From NCBI RefSeq assembly GCF_900109825.1, contig NZ_FOBL01000001.1:62001-126000 (forward strand): a DNA stretch of 64,000 nt, read 5' to 3'. The notes under the pieces were generated by a model, which saw only the letters and a list, made by a program, of their open reading frames with translations, was not told the origin of the DNA and searched no databases. A program made the translations under genes and the position numbers. Positions 45,136-54,587 of this stretch are shown piece by piece. Position 1 is the stretch's first letter. Each line of letters opens with the position of its first letter. The stretch comes from Alkalibacterium putridalgicola. Lineage in GTDB: Bacteria > Bacillota > Bacilli > Lactobacillales > Carnobacteriaceae_A.

Positions 45136-46080
45136 TTATCCTAATCTTTGTTTAGCGTCTGCTGCACGTTGTAGCGCACGACCGACGTAGTTTATACACA
45201 GCACCAACACAAGTATTAAGGTTGAAGCTGGTAACCAAACCCAAGCTTTATTCTCCAGAATATCTGGATTAGTGGCATAGGAAACTAACGTACCTAAACT
45301 TGGTGTACCGGTCGGCAGACCGAATCCAAGATAGGATAACCCTGTTTCTAAGCCGATACTGCCTGCAAAGTTCAGTGTCAAGTTGACGATGATCAGTGAA
45401 CTTATATTAGGCATCATTTCGCGAAGCATAATGACAAGTGACGGTGTGCCCATCGTTTTAGAAGCGCTTATGAAATCCAGGCGCCCAACAGTCAGGGCTC
45501 GTCCACGAATAAATCGAGCCTGTCCATGCCAGCTGAATAGAATTAAAATAGCTGCAAATGAAACAACATTGTAATTAGGTACGATCGTAACAAAAATAAT
45601 GATGATCATCAATTGAGGTAAAATCATGATAAAATCGATTATACGCATGATGATATTATCCACTAAGCCTGCATAATATGCTGCCAGAATACCAACAACG
45701 ATTCCTATCGTACTAGATACGACAGTTACGCTCCACCCTAAAATAAGGGAATTGCGTGCTCCGATCAGCAGCAGTCCGAAAATATCTCGTCCGGCCGAGT
45801 CTGTTCCTAGTATATACCTTGTCCCTTCAAACATAGGGTCTTCACTCATAGACATTGGCGGTAAGTATGAATCCCATAAGCTGACCGTCTGTACGACGTC
45901 CTGATCGACTATAAATGACCAGATAAAGACTGTAGCTAAAATCAGAATCAGCAGGATCAGAGAAACTAAGGCAAGCTTATCTCTCATGAATTCACGAGCA
46001 ATCACTTTCATTCCCATCGGTGGGGCAGATGCAGCCATATCATCAGATACAACTGCTTCAGCATCTTTATTTGTTGCCAT
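45136..46080 (-). CDS. oppC: Oligopeptide ABC transporter permease OppC
   Basis: 314-residue inner-membrane permease with about six helices: N-terminal segment LALVSLILLILILATVFIWS (about 33-52) and the OppC-type domain with GTDSAGRDIFGLLLIGARNS (about 93-112), EAA-like loop ISASKTMGTPSLVIMLREMMPN (in two parts, about 203-224) and GLETGLSYLGFGLPTGTPSLG. A binding site (AAAGGA) lies about 13 bases before the ATG. Lies between oppB and oppA. Confidence 0.95.
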   Translation of the reverse strand: MATNKDAEAVVSDDMAASAPPMGMKVIAREFMRDKLALVSLILLILILATVFIWSFIVDQDVVQTVSLWDSYLPPMSMSEDPMFEGTRYILGTDSAGRDIFGLLLIGARNSLILGWSVTVVSSTIGIVVGILAAYYAGLVDNIIMRIIDFIMILPQLMIIIIFVTIVPNYNVVSFAAILILFSWHGQARFIRGRALTVGRLDFISASKTMGTPSLVIMLREMMPNISSLIIVNLTLNFAGSIGLETGLSYLGFGLPTGTPSLGTLVSYATNPDILENKAWVWLPASTLILVLVLCINYVGRALQRAADAKQRLG

Positions 46081-46114
46081 AAGACATATTCATTCCTTTC
46101 TTAAAAATCTCGGA

Positions 46115-47074
46115 TTAATCAATTCGGATACGTGGATCTACAGCCATAAGGATCAAGTCAGATAACAAGGTTCCTACTAAAGCCATGAAACCATAGAATA
46201 AGACTAAGACAAAGATGACACTGTAATCTCGCGTATTGATTGATTGGAGGAATAAATATCCCATCCCGCGGTACGTGAAGATCTGTTCGATGAAAATCGA
46301 CCCTGTAAATAAACTGACGATAGTATAGCCAAATCCTGATGCGATCGGCAATGATGCATTTCTGAAAATATGTTTAGTATAAACTTTTTGAATCGGCACA
46401 CCTTTAGAGCGTGCTGTTTTAACATAGTCAGAAACCTTAGCATCGATGATCTCACTTCTTAAATATTGGATAATCGATGTGGTCCCGAGAATTGCTGTTG
46501 TGATAGACGGCAGCAGCAAGTGGTAAAGCTGACTCATCCAGATTTCCCACTGGGTTTCAGCATTGATGCTGATACTTCCTCGAGCAGGGAACCAGTTCAG
46601 GTTGTAACCGAAGATCCATACCATAAGTAAAGCTAGTACGAAGATCGGAACAGCGAAACTGACAAAGTTATAAACAAGGACCGTCTTATCCAGTACTGAT
46701 TCATTATAACGACCAGCTAGTATACCGAGGGGCAGACCGATAAGGTAAGTTAAAATAACTGACAATAGCGATAATCTTATCGTGTTGCCGATACGTCCGG
46801 CTATAACTGCTGTGACTGGCTGCTGGTAGTTGAAACTGCGGCCAAAATCGCCCTGGAATGCATTTCGCATCCATCTGACATACTTAACGGGCAGCGGATC
46901 ATTCAAACCATAGGCTTCTCTCATCGCTTCCAGCTGAGCCGGATCCAAGTTCGGATCGATCAGTCCTGTAAACGGATCTCCCGGCATGAAGTCAGCAATA
47001 ACAAAAATCAGAATACTCAGAATCAGGATCTGAGGGATCATCAAGAGTATACGTCTTATAATTGTTTTCCACAT
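46115..47074 (-). CDS. oppB: Oligopeptide ABC transporter permease OppB
   Basis: 319-residue permease with about six helices. Starts MWKTIIRRILLMIPQ, then FVIADFMPGDPF typical of OppB/DppB, the EAA loop YVKTARSKGVPIQKVYTKHI (about 217-236) and IFIEQIFTYRGMGYLF. GAGGG precedes the ATG, 2 nt after oppF ends, so the genes are co-translated. Confidence 0.95.
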   Translation of the reverse strand: MWKTIIRRILLMIPQILILSILIFVIADFMPGDPFTGLIDPNLDPAQLEAMREAYGLNDPLPVKYVRWMRNAFQGDFGRSFNYQQPVTAVIAGRIGNTIRLSLLSVILTYLIGLPLGILAGRYNESVLDKTVLVYNFVSFAVPIFVLALLMVWIFGYNLNWFPARGSISINAETQWEIWMSQLYHLLLPSITTAILGTTSIIQYLRSEIIDAKVSDYVKTARSKGVPIQKVYTKHIFRNASLPIASGFGYTIVSLFTGSIFIEQIFTYRGMGYLFLQSINTRDYSVIFVLVLFYGFMALVGTLLSDLILMAVDPRIRID

Positions 47075-47076
47075 GA

Positions 47077-48069
47077 TTAATTCCCTCCCCCTCTATTGAC
47101 TTTTTCATTCTGCAGCGATGCATTAGGTTCTTCAGGCTTCAAAGCAACATAATGATCTTCGTCAAATCGTTGAAGGTCGTAGACACGTCCCTTAGGATCG
47201 TAGTACTCTGTTTCCTGAGCATCATACTCTGCTTCCACGCGCTGTCTTTCGACTTTGTGAGCATCGCGTGTCGTCGGATCCATATCCGGTATAGCAGACA
47301 GCAGTCGTTTCGTGTAGATATGCTGAGGGTTGTTGTAGATGTTCTCTTTAGAGCCCTGCTCAACGAAACGGCCTCTGTGCATGATCGCTATATCGTCTGA
47401 CATATGCTGAACGACACCTAAGTCGTGTGAAATAAAGAGGTAGCTCAATCCATATTCTTTCTGAATACGTCTCATAAAGTTCAGAACCTGAGCTTGTACT
47501 GACAGGTCGAGTGCTGAAGTCGGCTCATCAGCGATGATCAGTTTCGGATCACTTGCCACCGCTCGGGCGACGCCGATCCTCTGTCTCTGTCCACCTGAGA
47601 ACTCATGAGGATATTTGTACATTGCTTCAGCATTCATCCCAACGATTTCCAGTAATTCTGCCACACGTTTCTTTGTTTCCTGAGGTGTATAGTCAAAATA
47701 GTTCTGCATAGGTTCAGCCATGACATCGATAATACGTTTTTTTGGATTCATGGATGAGGTTGCATCCTGGAAGATCATCTGAACATCTTTATTGTAATTG
47801 GCGTATTTCTGTTTACGACTGCGCGCTTTATTTGTTACGTTTTCACCTTCATATATGATCTTGCCGGCTGTTGCTTTTTCCAGTCCGATGATCGTTTTAC
47901 CGATCGTTGTTTTTCCTGAACCGGATTCACCAACTAGACCGTATGTTTTTCCGCTTTCAATGGATAAGTTGACACCATCGACCGCTTTGACATGATCCTG
48001 GATCGTATTCAAGATACCTCCGCGGATCGGGTAATGTACTTTTAAATTCTGTACTTCTAAGAAAGCCAT
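47077..48069 (-). CDS. oppF: Oligopeptide ABC transporter ATPase OppF
   Basis: 330 residues from the ATG at 48069, with GGGGAGG at proper spacing; a TTG seven codons upstream lies inside the preceding gene and has no binding site. Walker A GESGSGKTTIGKTI (about 46-59), signature FSGGQRQRIGVARAV, Walker B LIIADEPTSALD, H-loop LFISHDLGVV. The C-terminal segment (about 255-330) has the OppF oligopeptide-transporter extension but lacks an obvious Cys cluster, unlike its partner OppD. Confidence 0.95.
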   Translation of the reverse strand: MAFLEVQNLKVHYPIRGGILNTIQDHVKAVDGVNLSIESGKTYGLVGESGSGKTTIGKTIIGLEKATAGKIIYEGENVTNKARSRKQKYANYNKDVQMIFQDATSSMNPKKRIIDVMAEPMQNYFDYTPQETKKRVAELLEIVGMNAEAMYKYPHEFSGGQRQRIGVARAVASDPKLIIADEPTSALDLSVQAQVLNFMRRIQKEYGLSYLFISHDLGVVQHMSDDIAIMHRGRFVEQGSKENIYNNPQHIYTKRLLSAIPDMDPTTRDAHKVERQRVEAEYDAQETEYYDPKGRVYDLQRFDEDHYVALKPEEPNASLQNEKVNRGGGN

Positions 48070-48070
48070 A

Positions 48071-49075
48071 TTATTTATCCTCCCCTTCAAAGTGGAAATG
48101 TTTCCAGCACGTACATCTCACTTTGTGGTTGGGACTGATTTCGTGCAAGACTGGATTTTCTTCATGTGCTTCTTCTGGTATCCACGGAATACGTGGAGCG
48201 AATCGGCACCCTTTTCTAGGCAGCTTCTGTAATGATGGAACTGTGCCATGAATGACATGCAGTTCATCATCGTCATCTTCCAGTTCGTGTGGAATGGAAT
48301 TCAAGAGTGAACGCGTGTATGGATGTTTAGGATTGGCAAACAGTTCTTCAACTGGTGCTTCTTCCACGATTTGTCCCGCATACATAACTGCTACTCTGTC
48401 TGCTGTTTCTGCAACAACACCTAAGTCATGGGTGATCAGGATGATTCCAGAGCCTGTTTCATCCTGGATATCGACCATCAAGTCAAGGATCTGAGCTTGA
48501 ATCGTAACATCCAAGGCTGTTGTCGGTTCATCTGCAATAATGACTGGGGGCTTGTTCGCGAGAGCAATGGCAATGACTACTCTTTGTCTCATCCCGCCAG
48601 ATAATTCATGCGGATAATTTTTCATGATTTGTTCAGGTCTTGGAATGCCGACCTGATTGAGTAATTCTAATACTCTATCTTTTCTCTGCTGTTCATTTAA
48701 ATCTGAATGATATTCAAGTGATTCCGAAATTTGATTATATATGGTCATTAATGGATTCAATGAGCCAAGCGGATCCTGGAAAATCATTCCAATGTCATTT
48801 CCTCTGATACGGTTATACAACTTTTCGTTCAAATCAAGAAGGTTTAAATCTTTATAGATAACTTCTCCCTTGATTTCGGTATTCTTTGGATCATGCAGCC
48901 CCATAATGGATGTAGCCAGTGTGGATTTCCCACATCCGGATTCTCCTACGATAGCAAGTATTTCATTGTTCTCTAATGTTAATGAAACACCATCTACTGC
49001 GTTATGATACACATCACCAAAACGAAACCCTGTCTCTAAGTTGTTAACCTCTAACAAACTACGTTCGACGGCCAC
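48071..49075 (-). CDS. oppD: Oligopeptide ABC transporter ATPase OppD
   Basis: 334 residues. Walker A GESGCGKSTLATSI (about 44-57), signature LSGGMRQRVVIAIAL (about 157-171), Walker B VIIADEPTTALD, H-loop LITHDLGVV. The C terminus has KGCRFAPRIPW and VRCTCWKHFHFE, with cysteines spaced as in OppD proteins, where some bind an iron-sulfur cluster. The start is GTG with AGGAGG seven bases upstream. First gene of oppDFBCA. Confidence 0.95.
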   Translation of the reverse strand: MAVERSLLEVNNLETGFRFGDVYHNAVDGVSLTLENNEILAIVGESGCGKSTLATSIMGLHDPKNTEIKGEVIYKDLNLLDLNEKLYNRIRGNDIGMIFQDPLGSLNPLMTIYNQISESLEYHSDLNEQQRKDRVLELLNQVGIPRPEQIMKNYPHELSGGMRQRVVIAIALANKPPVIIADEPTTALDVTIQAQILDLMVDIQDETGSGIILITHDLGVVAETADRVAVMYAGQIVEEAPVEELFANPKHPYTRSLLNSIPHELEDDDDELHVIHGTVPSLQKLPRKGCRFAPRIPWIPEEAHEENPVLHEISPNHKVRCTCWKHFHFEGEDK

Positions 49076-49184
49076 TACTTAACCTCCTATGCTTTCCTTC
49101 TACGAAAAGTGATTTAAAACTCCCCGAAAGAAGATTACCAAACTTTTATTCTTTTTTAATCAAAAGCTTAATAATATAAATTGA

Positions 49185-49213
49185 ATTATACACTGTATTT
49201 ATTAGCATATCAA
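49185..49213 (-). promoter_or_regulatory. Promoter of the opp operon
   Basis: TTGATA (49208-49213), 17 bases, TATAAT (49185-49190) on the minus strand, about 110 bases before oppD. The 239-base gap 49076-49314 is very AT-rich; I saw no clear CodY box (AATTTTCWGAAAATT) in it. Confidence 0.8.
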
Positions 49214-49314
49214 TGCTTATTTCTCATTTTATAACAATTGGTTTAAAATTCAAGCATTTTATTATCATTTATTTCTCATTATATTATAATAGTCAAATTT
49301 TGTTCAACTAAATA

Positions 49315-49554
49315 TTATAGGTTTGAATATATGTAATCGACTGCTTTCCCAACTGTTGTGATCTGTTCTGCATCTTCATCAGAAATCTCTCTGCCAAATG
49401 TATCTTCCATCTCCATAACGAGTTCAACTACATCCAGAGAGTCGGCACCTAAATCGTCTTTAAAGGTTGTATCTCTAGAAATTTTATCTTCATCTACACC
49501 TAATCGTTCAACGATGATTGCTTGTACTTTTTCAAAAACTTCTTGTTCTGTCAT
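49315..49554 (-). CDS. Second acyl carrier protein, downstream of plsX
   Basis: 79 residues with the phosphopantetheine Ser39 in [16 protein letters not shown], the common ACP sequence, and C-terminal [14 protein letters not shown]. It differs clearly from the fab-operon carrier in helix II. In Enterococcus faecalis a carrier gene (acpB) next to plsX is known to take part in exogenous fatty acid use and FabT control; position matches here, but function is inferred. It has its own promoter 80-110 bases upstream. Confidence 0.92.
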   Translation of the reverse strand: MTEQEVFEKVQAIIVERLGVDEDKISRDTTFKDDLGADSLDVVELVMEMEDTFGREISDEDAEQITTVGKAVDYIYSNL

Positions 49555-49641
49555 TTTTTTCGCTCCTTTGAAGAGTAATAGTGATCTGTTACTTTTTTTT
49601 CATAAGCCTGTTATCAAATTATCATTTAATGCACAATTGTA

Positions 49642-49670
49642 ATTGTAGCGCATTCTTTTTTCAATTTCCA
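49642..49670 (-). promoter_or_regulatory. Promoter of the second acyl carrier protein gene
   Basis: TGGAAA (49665-49670), 17 bases, TACAAT (49642-49647) on the minus strand, in the 172-base plsX-acp gap. No TTTGA-N3-TCAAA operator was found there. Confidence 0.62.
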
Positions 49671-49726
49671 TCTTTTTTGGGAAAAATATATTTTTCTTCA
49701 TAACTGTCGAAGGGTCTGAGCCGCTT

Positions 49727-50731
49727 TCACTCTTCATTCTGTTCAAAGTGACCGATCAATTCTTCCAGAAGCTGAGAATCCAGCATCTCTCTGATTTGAC
49801 GGATCGTATGATAAACTGGCTCAGATGTAGCGGACCCGTGTGTTTTGATGACCGGGGCTTTGACACCGAAAAGAACCGCTCCACCGTATTTTGAATAATC
49901 CAGTAAGTCTTTCATGCCTTTCAGACTGTCTTTAAGCAGTAGTCCGCCGACTTTAGACTTTATCCCATTATTATAAATGGAATTTTTCAGAACAGTCATC
50001 ATAGACATGGCGGTCCCTTCGATCGTCTTCAATACAGCATTGCCGGTAAAGCCATCTGTCACGATGACATCGGCGACACCATTCAGGAGTTCTCTGGCTT
50101 CGACATTGCCAACAAAATTAATATCCTTATTATTTTCTAATAACTGATACGCTTCTTTGGTCAGCATGCTCCCTTTGTTTTCTTCTGTGCCATTATTCAA
50201 TAGACCGACAGTCGGGGATTCGATGCCATGGACAAATCTGGCATACTGTGAACCTAAAGTTGCATACTGATCGATATTCACGGGCTTGGAATCAGCATTA
50301 GCTCCTACATCTATCATGTGAAAGACAGATCGTTTGTCAGAAAGCGACGGGAAAGTGGCTAAAAGTCCAGGGCGGTCGACGCCTTTCATCCTCCCGATCA
50401 GCAATGTCCCGGCTGCCAGAAGTGCACCTGTGTTCCCAGCTGAGAACAACGCATGGTTTTCACCGTTTTTCACTGATAAAGCGGCTTTGACCATAGACGC
50501 CTCTTTTTTTCTTCTGATCGAACGGACAGGATCATCCTCACTTAATATTTTCTCATCCGTATGCACGATCTCTATATTGGTCAGTGACTCATCCAATTCT
50601 TTACGGATAAGGTCTTCTTTTCCATATAATACCAGCGTGACATCACTAAATTCACGGGCGGCCTTTACACACCCTTTTACGATTTCTGATGGGGCATTGT
50701 CTCCACCCATCGCATCTACGGCTATTCTCAT
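49727..50731 (-). CDS. plsX: Phosphate acyltransferase PlsX
   Basis: Converts acyl-ACP to acyl-phosphate, the donor for PlsY in phospholipid synthesis; peripheral membrane enzyme. 334 residues with MRIAVDAMGGDNAPSEIV at the N terminus, GNTGALLAAGTLLIGR (about 97-112), DVGANADSKP and VTDGFTGNAVLKTIEG (about 213-228). AGGAGG precedes the ATG, 23 nt after recG. In Bacillus fapR precedes plsX; here fapR is absent, as expected with FabT. Confidence 0.96.
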   Translation of the reverse strand: MRIAVDAMGGDNAPSEIVKGCVKAAREFSDVTLVLYGKEDLIRKELDESLTNIEIVHTDEKILSEDDPVRSIRRKKEASMVKAALSVKNGENHALFSAGNTGALLAAGTLLIGRMKGVDRPGLLATFPSLSDKRSVFHMIDVGANADSKPVNIDQYATLGSQYARFVHGIESPTVGLLNNGTEENKGSMLTKEAYQLLENNKDINFVGNVEARELLNGVADVIVTDGFTGNAVLKTIEGTAMSMMTVLKNSIYNNGIKSKVGGLLLKDSLKGMKDLLDYSKYGGAVLFGVKAPVIKTHGSATSEPVYHTIRQIREMLDSQLLEELIGHFEQNEE

Positions 50732-50754
50732 ATTATTTTCCTCCTCGATATATT

Positions 50755-52794
50755 CTAGTCCAGTATCATTTCGTTTTCTCCAGTGATACCCAGACTGGTT
50801 CTCAGCGGTTCAAACTCAGTGTTCTGGAAAAACTCTGAAGATTGGATCACCTGCTGGGCTGACATCCTGGCTTCTTCAAGTATACTGAAATCTTCAACGA
50901 TATCCGCCACTTTAAATTCAGGGAGACCCGATTGTTTTTTGCCGAAAATATTACCCGGTCCGCGCATTTCCAGATCCCGCTGACTCAAGGCAAAGCCGTC
51001 TGAGGTTTCGGTAATGATCTGCATTCGTTCTGCCCCTTTTTCACCTTTGGGATCCGCGATTAGAATACAGTAGGATTCCTGCTCCCCTCGTCCGACGCGT
51101 CCTCTCAGCTGATGAAGCTGGGCCAGTCCAAAGCGGTCGGCATCATGAATGATCATCAGCGTCGCATTCGGGACGTTGACACCTACTTCAATAACTGTTG
51201 TGGACACAAGCACTTGGATAGCATTACGCTGAAACTCGTCCATGGTCGCTTCTTTTTCTGCAGCAGACATTTTCCCATGGAGCAGCCCGACGGTAAATGA
51301 ATCGCCAAGGATTTCCTTATAAGTGTGATAAAGTGCTGTGACATTTTCCAGATCCATCATTTCCGACTCTTCGATCAGCGGGCTGATGACATAAACCTGA
51401 TGTCCTTTTGCCAGCTCTTTCTTCAAAAAACCGGTCATTCGGTCAAAGTGCTTCGGCCTGATCCAGTAAGTCGAGATCGGCTTCCTTCCAAGAGGCATCT
51501 CATCGATGACCGAGACATCCATTTCCCCGTATGCGGTAATGGAAAGGGTTCGGGGGATCGGCGTGGCTGTCATAAACAGCACATCAGGGTTCAAGCCTTT
51601 TTCTCTCAGTGTTCTGCGCTGGTTGACCCCAAACCGGTGCTGTTCATCCGTGATCACTAAAGCCAGCGAGTGAAACACGACATCTTCCTGGATCAGAGCA
51701 TGTGTACCGATGATACAATCGATATCACCTGTTCTCAACCTTTCTAAAATCTTCTCCCGTTCTTTGCGTTTGGTCGATCCAGTCAGCAGTTCCACATTGA
51801 TTGCCGTTTTTTCGAACATCTCATCCAGTGACTGTTTATGCTGGGTTGCCAGGATTTCTGTCGGTGCCATCAAAGCTGACTGTTTCCCTGCTGTCTTGGC
51901 TGCCAGTATAGCTGAAGCTGCAACGACCGTTTTCCCGCTCCCTACATCTCCCTGGAGGAGTCTGAACATCTGTCCTGGTATTTTCAAATCTTTGCATACT
52001 TCATTCACGACCCGCTTTTGAGCCTGGGTCAGCTCATATGGGAGTGTATCAAAAAATGCCTTCAACTGTCTGACATCATAATCGATCGTCAGTCCGTTCT
52101 GTGTCAGTTTAGTCTGTCGTTTTATCCAGGCCATCCTTAACTGATAAATGAAGAACTCCCTGAAGATCACAGAATATCTGGCCTCCTCCAGCTCTCTACT
52201 GTCAGAAGGAAAATGCATGTGATAGATCATTTCTCTGCGTGACAGGAGGTTGTGCTGCCGGCGAAGGGGCACGGGCATATCTTCCGGTATGATGTCCTTG
52301 TAAATTTCCCAGGCCTTTTCGATCAATTTAAAGATCGTAGACTGTCTGATTTTTTTCGAGGAATGATAGATAGCTTCCTGGTCATTCGCAGAGTCGGAAG
52401 AAAGGATCTTGATTCCGCTCAGCTGCTTTCTATGCCCATCCCATTTACCGAAGACCTTGATTTCCTTCCCCGCTTCGATCTGCTTTTTAAGATAAGGCTG
52501 ATTGAAGAAGGTGACCGAGACGATGACATGATCACAGTTCATCCGGAAAGTCAGCCTGTTTCTTTTTCTGCCAAAATAAGAAACTGTTCCTTCCGATATT
52601 GCTGTTCCTTCCAGAACGACTTTTTCATTGTCTTCGATCTCTTCGATCGCTTTAGCTGTCAGATCTTCAAAGCGGAAAGGATAATACGTCAGCAGATCGA
52701 GGATTGTGATTATTCCCAGCTCATTCAACGCTTCCACTCTTTTTTCTCCGACTCCGCTCAAACGTGCAACCGAATCTTCCATCGACAGAGTCAT
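50755..52794 (-). CDS. recG: ATP-dependent DNA helicase RecG
   Basis: Branch-migrating helicase that remodels stalled forks and Holliday junctions. 679 residues: N-terminal wedge/OB domain (about 1-150, VVLEGTAISEGTVSYFGRKR), Walker A LLQGDVGSGKTVVAASA (about 282-298), ITDEQHRFGVNQR, MTATPIPRTL, STTVIEVGVNVPNATLMII and QLHQLRGRVGRG (about 575). AGGAGG precedes the ATG. It begins after the fakA terminator and is followed by plsX. Confidence 0.97.
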   Translation of the reverse strand: MTLSMEDSVARLSGVGEKRVEALNELGIITILDLLTYYPFRFEDLTAKAIEEIEDNEKVVLEGTAISEGTVSYFGRKRNRLTFRMNCDHVIVSVTFFNQPYLKKQIEAGKEIKVFGKWDGHRKQLSGIKILSSDSANDQEAIYHSSKKIRQSTIFKLIEKAWEIYKDIIPEDMPVPLRRQHNLLSRREMIYHMHFPSDSRELEEARYSVIFREFFIYQLRMAWIKRQTKLTQNGLTIDYDVRQLKAFFDTLPYELTQAQKRVVNEVCKDLKIPGQMFRLLQGDVGSGKTVVAASAILAAKTAGKQSALMAPTEILATQHKQSLDEMFEKTAINVELLTGSTKRKEREKILERLRTGDIDCIIGTHALIQEDVVFHSLALVITDEQHRFGVNQRRTLREKGLNPDVLFMTATPIPRTLSITAYGEMDVSVIDEMPLGRKPISTYWIRPKHFDRMTGFLKKELAKGHQVYVISPLIEESEMMDLENVTALYHTYKEILGDSFTVGLLHGKMSAAEKEATMDEFQRNAIQVLVSTTVIEVGVNVPNATLMIIHDADRFGLAQLHQLRGRVGRGEQESYCILIADPKGEKGAERMQIITETSDGFALSQRDLEMRGPGNIFGKKQSGLPEFKVADIVEDFSILEEARMSAQQVIQSSEFFQNTEFEPLRTSLGITGENEMILD

Positions 52795-52818
52795 AGGCTC
52801 CTCCTTTCTTTTTAAATA

Positions 52819-52864
52819 AAGAAAAATAGAGAAAACAACGGACGTTCAAGTCGTTTCTCTATTT
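52819..52864 (-). terminator. Terminator of asp23-fakA
   Basis: AAATAGAGAAA pairs with TTTTCTCTATTT across a loop of about 21 bases with inner AC/GT pairing, followed by TTTC on the minus strand; it lies between fakA and recG. Confidence 0.78.
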
Positions 52865-52872
52865 GTCTCCTT

Positions 52873-54543
52873 TTATTCTACAGAAATAAGATAAGGATAG
52901 ACCGGCTGTCCACCCTGATGGATCTCCACTTCGATATCAGAAAATTCATCTTCCAGGATTTCAGCTAATTTTTCCGCGTCTTCCTCAGAACCTTCTTCGC
53001 CTATCAGCACAGTCACGATTTCGCTTTCGTCGTCCAGCATCGCTCTAACTGTCTCTAAAGTGACTTCAAAGAGTTCGGGAGCCGTTACTTTGATATCTCC
53101 ATCAATGATTCCCATGTAATCATCTTTTTTGATAGTCAATCCATTCAACTCAGTATCTCTGACCGCAAACGTCACCTGACCGGATTTGACCATCTCGATT
53201 TCATCAGACATGGCTGATTTATTCGCTTCAAGGTCCTGTCCCGGGTTATACCCCAGCATGGCTGTCAGTCCCTGCTGAATGGTGCGTGTAGGAACAACGG
53301 CAGCTTCGGCTTCAATGACGTCCGTAGCCTGTTCAGCAGCCATAAAGATATTTTTATTGTTGGGAAGGATGATATACTGTCTGGCAGGAACACTTTCCAT
53401 TGCCTTGACGATATCTTCAGTACTTGGATTCATCGTCTGTCCACCCTGCAGAACATAATCGACACCCAGACTTTCGAACAGTTCCTTCAGTCCTTCGCCG
53501 GGAGCGATCGCGACGACCGCAAAGTCTTTTTCTTCTTTTGCTGGTTTTGCTTCTGATCCCTCGAGTTCATCTCCGGACAAAGCAGAATGCTGTTCACGCA
53601 TGTTATCGACTTTGATTTTCATTAACGAACCGAACTTCTGCCCATAATTCATGACTTCTCCCGGACGTTCTGTATGCACATGCACTTTAATGATTTCGTC
53701 ATCTGCTACGACCAGCAGGGAATCGCCCAGTTCATTCAGATAATTACGGAATTCTTCATAATCGAATTCTTTTTCGACCGTTTCACCTTCGCCAATGTGC
53801 ACCATGATCTCTGTACAGTAGCCATACGTGATATCTTCTGTATTTACATGCTCGTGTACACCGCTTCTGTGGTGTTCGGCGCGTACTAATTCATCAAGAT
53901 TCGGCTCTGCATCTTCGGATGGTTTTTCACCCGTCAGTGATGACAGGAACCCTTCATATATATAGACAAGACCTTGACCGCCACTATCCACGACGCCCAC
54001 TTCTTTCAGTATGGGCAAGAGATCTGGGGTCTTCTTCAATGAACGTTTTGCGGCTTCAAGAACTGTTTCCATCAGTACAATCACATCGTCTGTTTCTTCA
54101 GCTTTCTGGATACCGGCTTTTGCCGATTGTCTAGCCACCGTCAAGATCGTCCCTTCAACTGGCTTCATGACTGCATTGTAGGCAGTGTCCACCCCTGCCT
54201 GAAAAGCCTGAGCAAGCTCTGAGGCACTTACTTCTTCTTTTCCTTCCAGAGCTTTTGAAAACCCTCTGAATAACTGAGAAAGGATAACACCTGAATTTCC
54301 GCGTGCCCCCATCAATAGACCTTTAGCTAAGGACTGGGTGATTTCTCCCATTTTTTCACTTGAAGATTCCTTTACCGCATTGGCTCCACTCGTAAATGAG
54401 AGGTTCATATTCGTTCCCGTATCGCCATCAGGCACAGGAAAGACATTCAGCGAGTTAACATATTCTGTGTGTTCATCCAGGCGTTGTCTCCCGAGAGCCA
54501 CCATTTCTTTAAATTTCTTTGCTTTCAAACTGTTTACATCCAC
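52873..54543 (-). CDS. fakA: Fatty acid kinase catalytic subunit FakA (YloV/DAK2 domain)
   Basis: Phosphorylates fatty acids held by FakB proteins so that exogenous fatty acids enter phospholipid synthesis. About 556 residues: N-terminal DhaL/DAK2 domain with NVFPVPDGDTGTNMNLSF (metal Asp residues, about 34-51) and ARGNSGVILSQLFRGF, middle domain, and C-terminal DAK phosphatase-like domain from about 340 (FAVVAIAPGEGLKELFESLG). The frame opens with a GTG lacking a binding site; AAGGAGG lies 11 bases before a second GTG (54543), chosen here. No fakB is in the window. Paired with the Asp23-family gene upstream. Confidence 0.92.
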   Translation of the reverse strand: MDVNSLKAKKFKEMVALGRQRLDEHTEYVNSLNVFPVPDGDTGTNMNLSFTSGANAVKESSSEKMGEITQSLAKGLLMGARGNSGVILSQLFRGFSKALEGKEEVSASELAQAFQAGVDTAYNAVMKPVEGTILTVARQSAKAGIQKAEETDDVIVLMETVLEAAKRSLKKTPDLLPILKEVGVVDSGGQGLVYIYEGFLSSLTGEKPSEDAEPNLDELVRAEHHRSGVHEHVNTEDITYGYCTEIMVHIGEGETVEKEFDYEEFRNYLNELGDSLLVVADDEIIKVHVHTERPGEVMNYGQKFGSLMKIKVDNMREQHSALSGDELEGSEAKPAKEEKDFAVVAIAPGEGLKELFESLGVDYVLQGGQTMNPSTEDIVKAMESVPARQYIILPNNKNIFMAAEQATDVIEAEAAVVPTRTIQQGLTAMLGYNPGQDLEANKSAMSDEIEMVKSGQVTFAVRDTELNGLTIKKDDYMGIIDGDIKVTAPELFEVTLETVRAMLDDESEIVTVLIGEEGSEEDAEKLAEILEDEFSDIEVEIHQGGQPVYPYLISVE

Positions 54544-54587
54544 TTTTTCATTATCCTCCTTTGTCACTCAACACATGTGACGTTGGC

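Noticed and set aside
52252-52815. Plus-strand open frame of 187 codons antisense to recG.
   Set aside because: A shadow of the recG coding frame; no start signals and no recognisable protein family.
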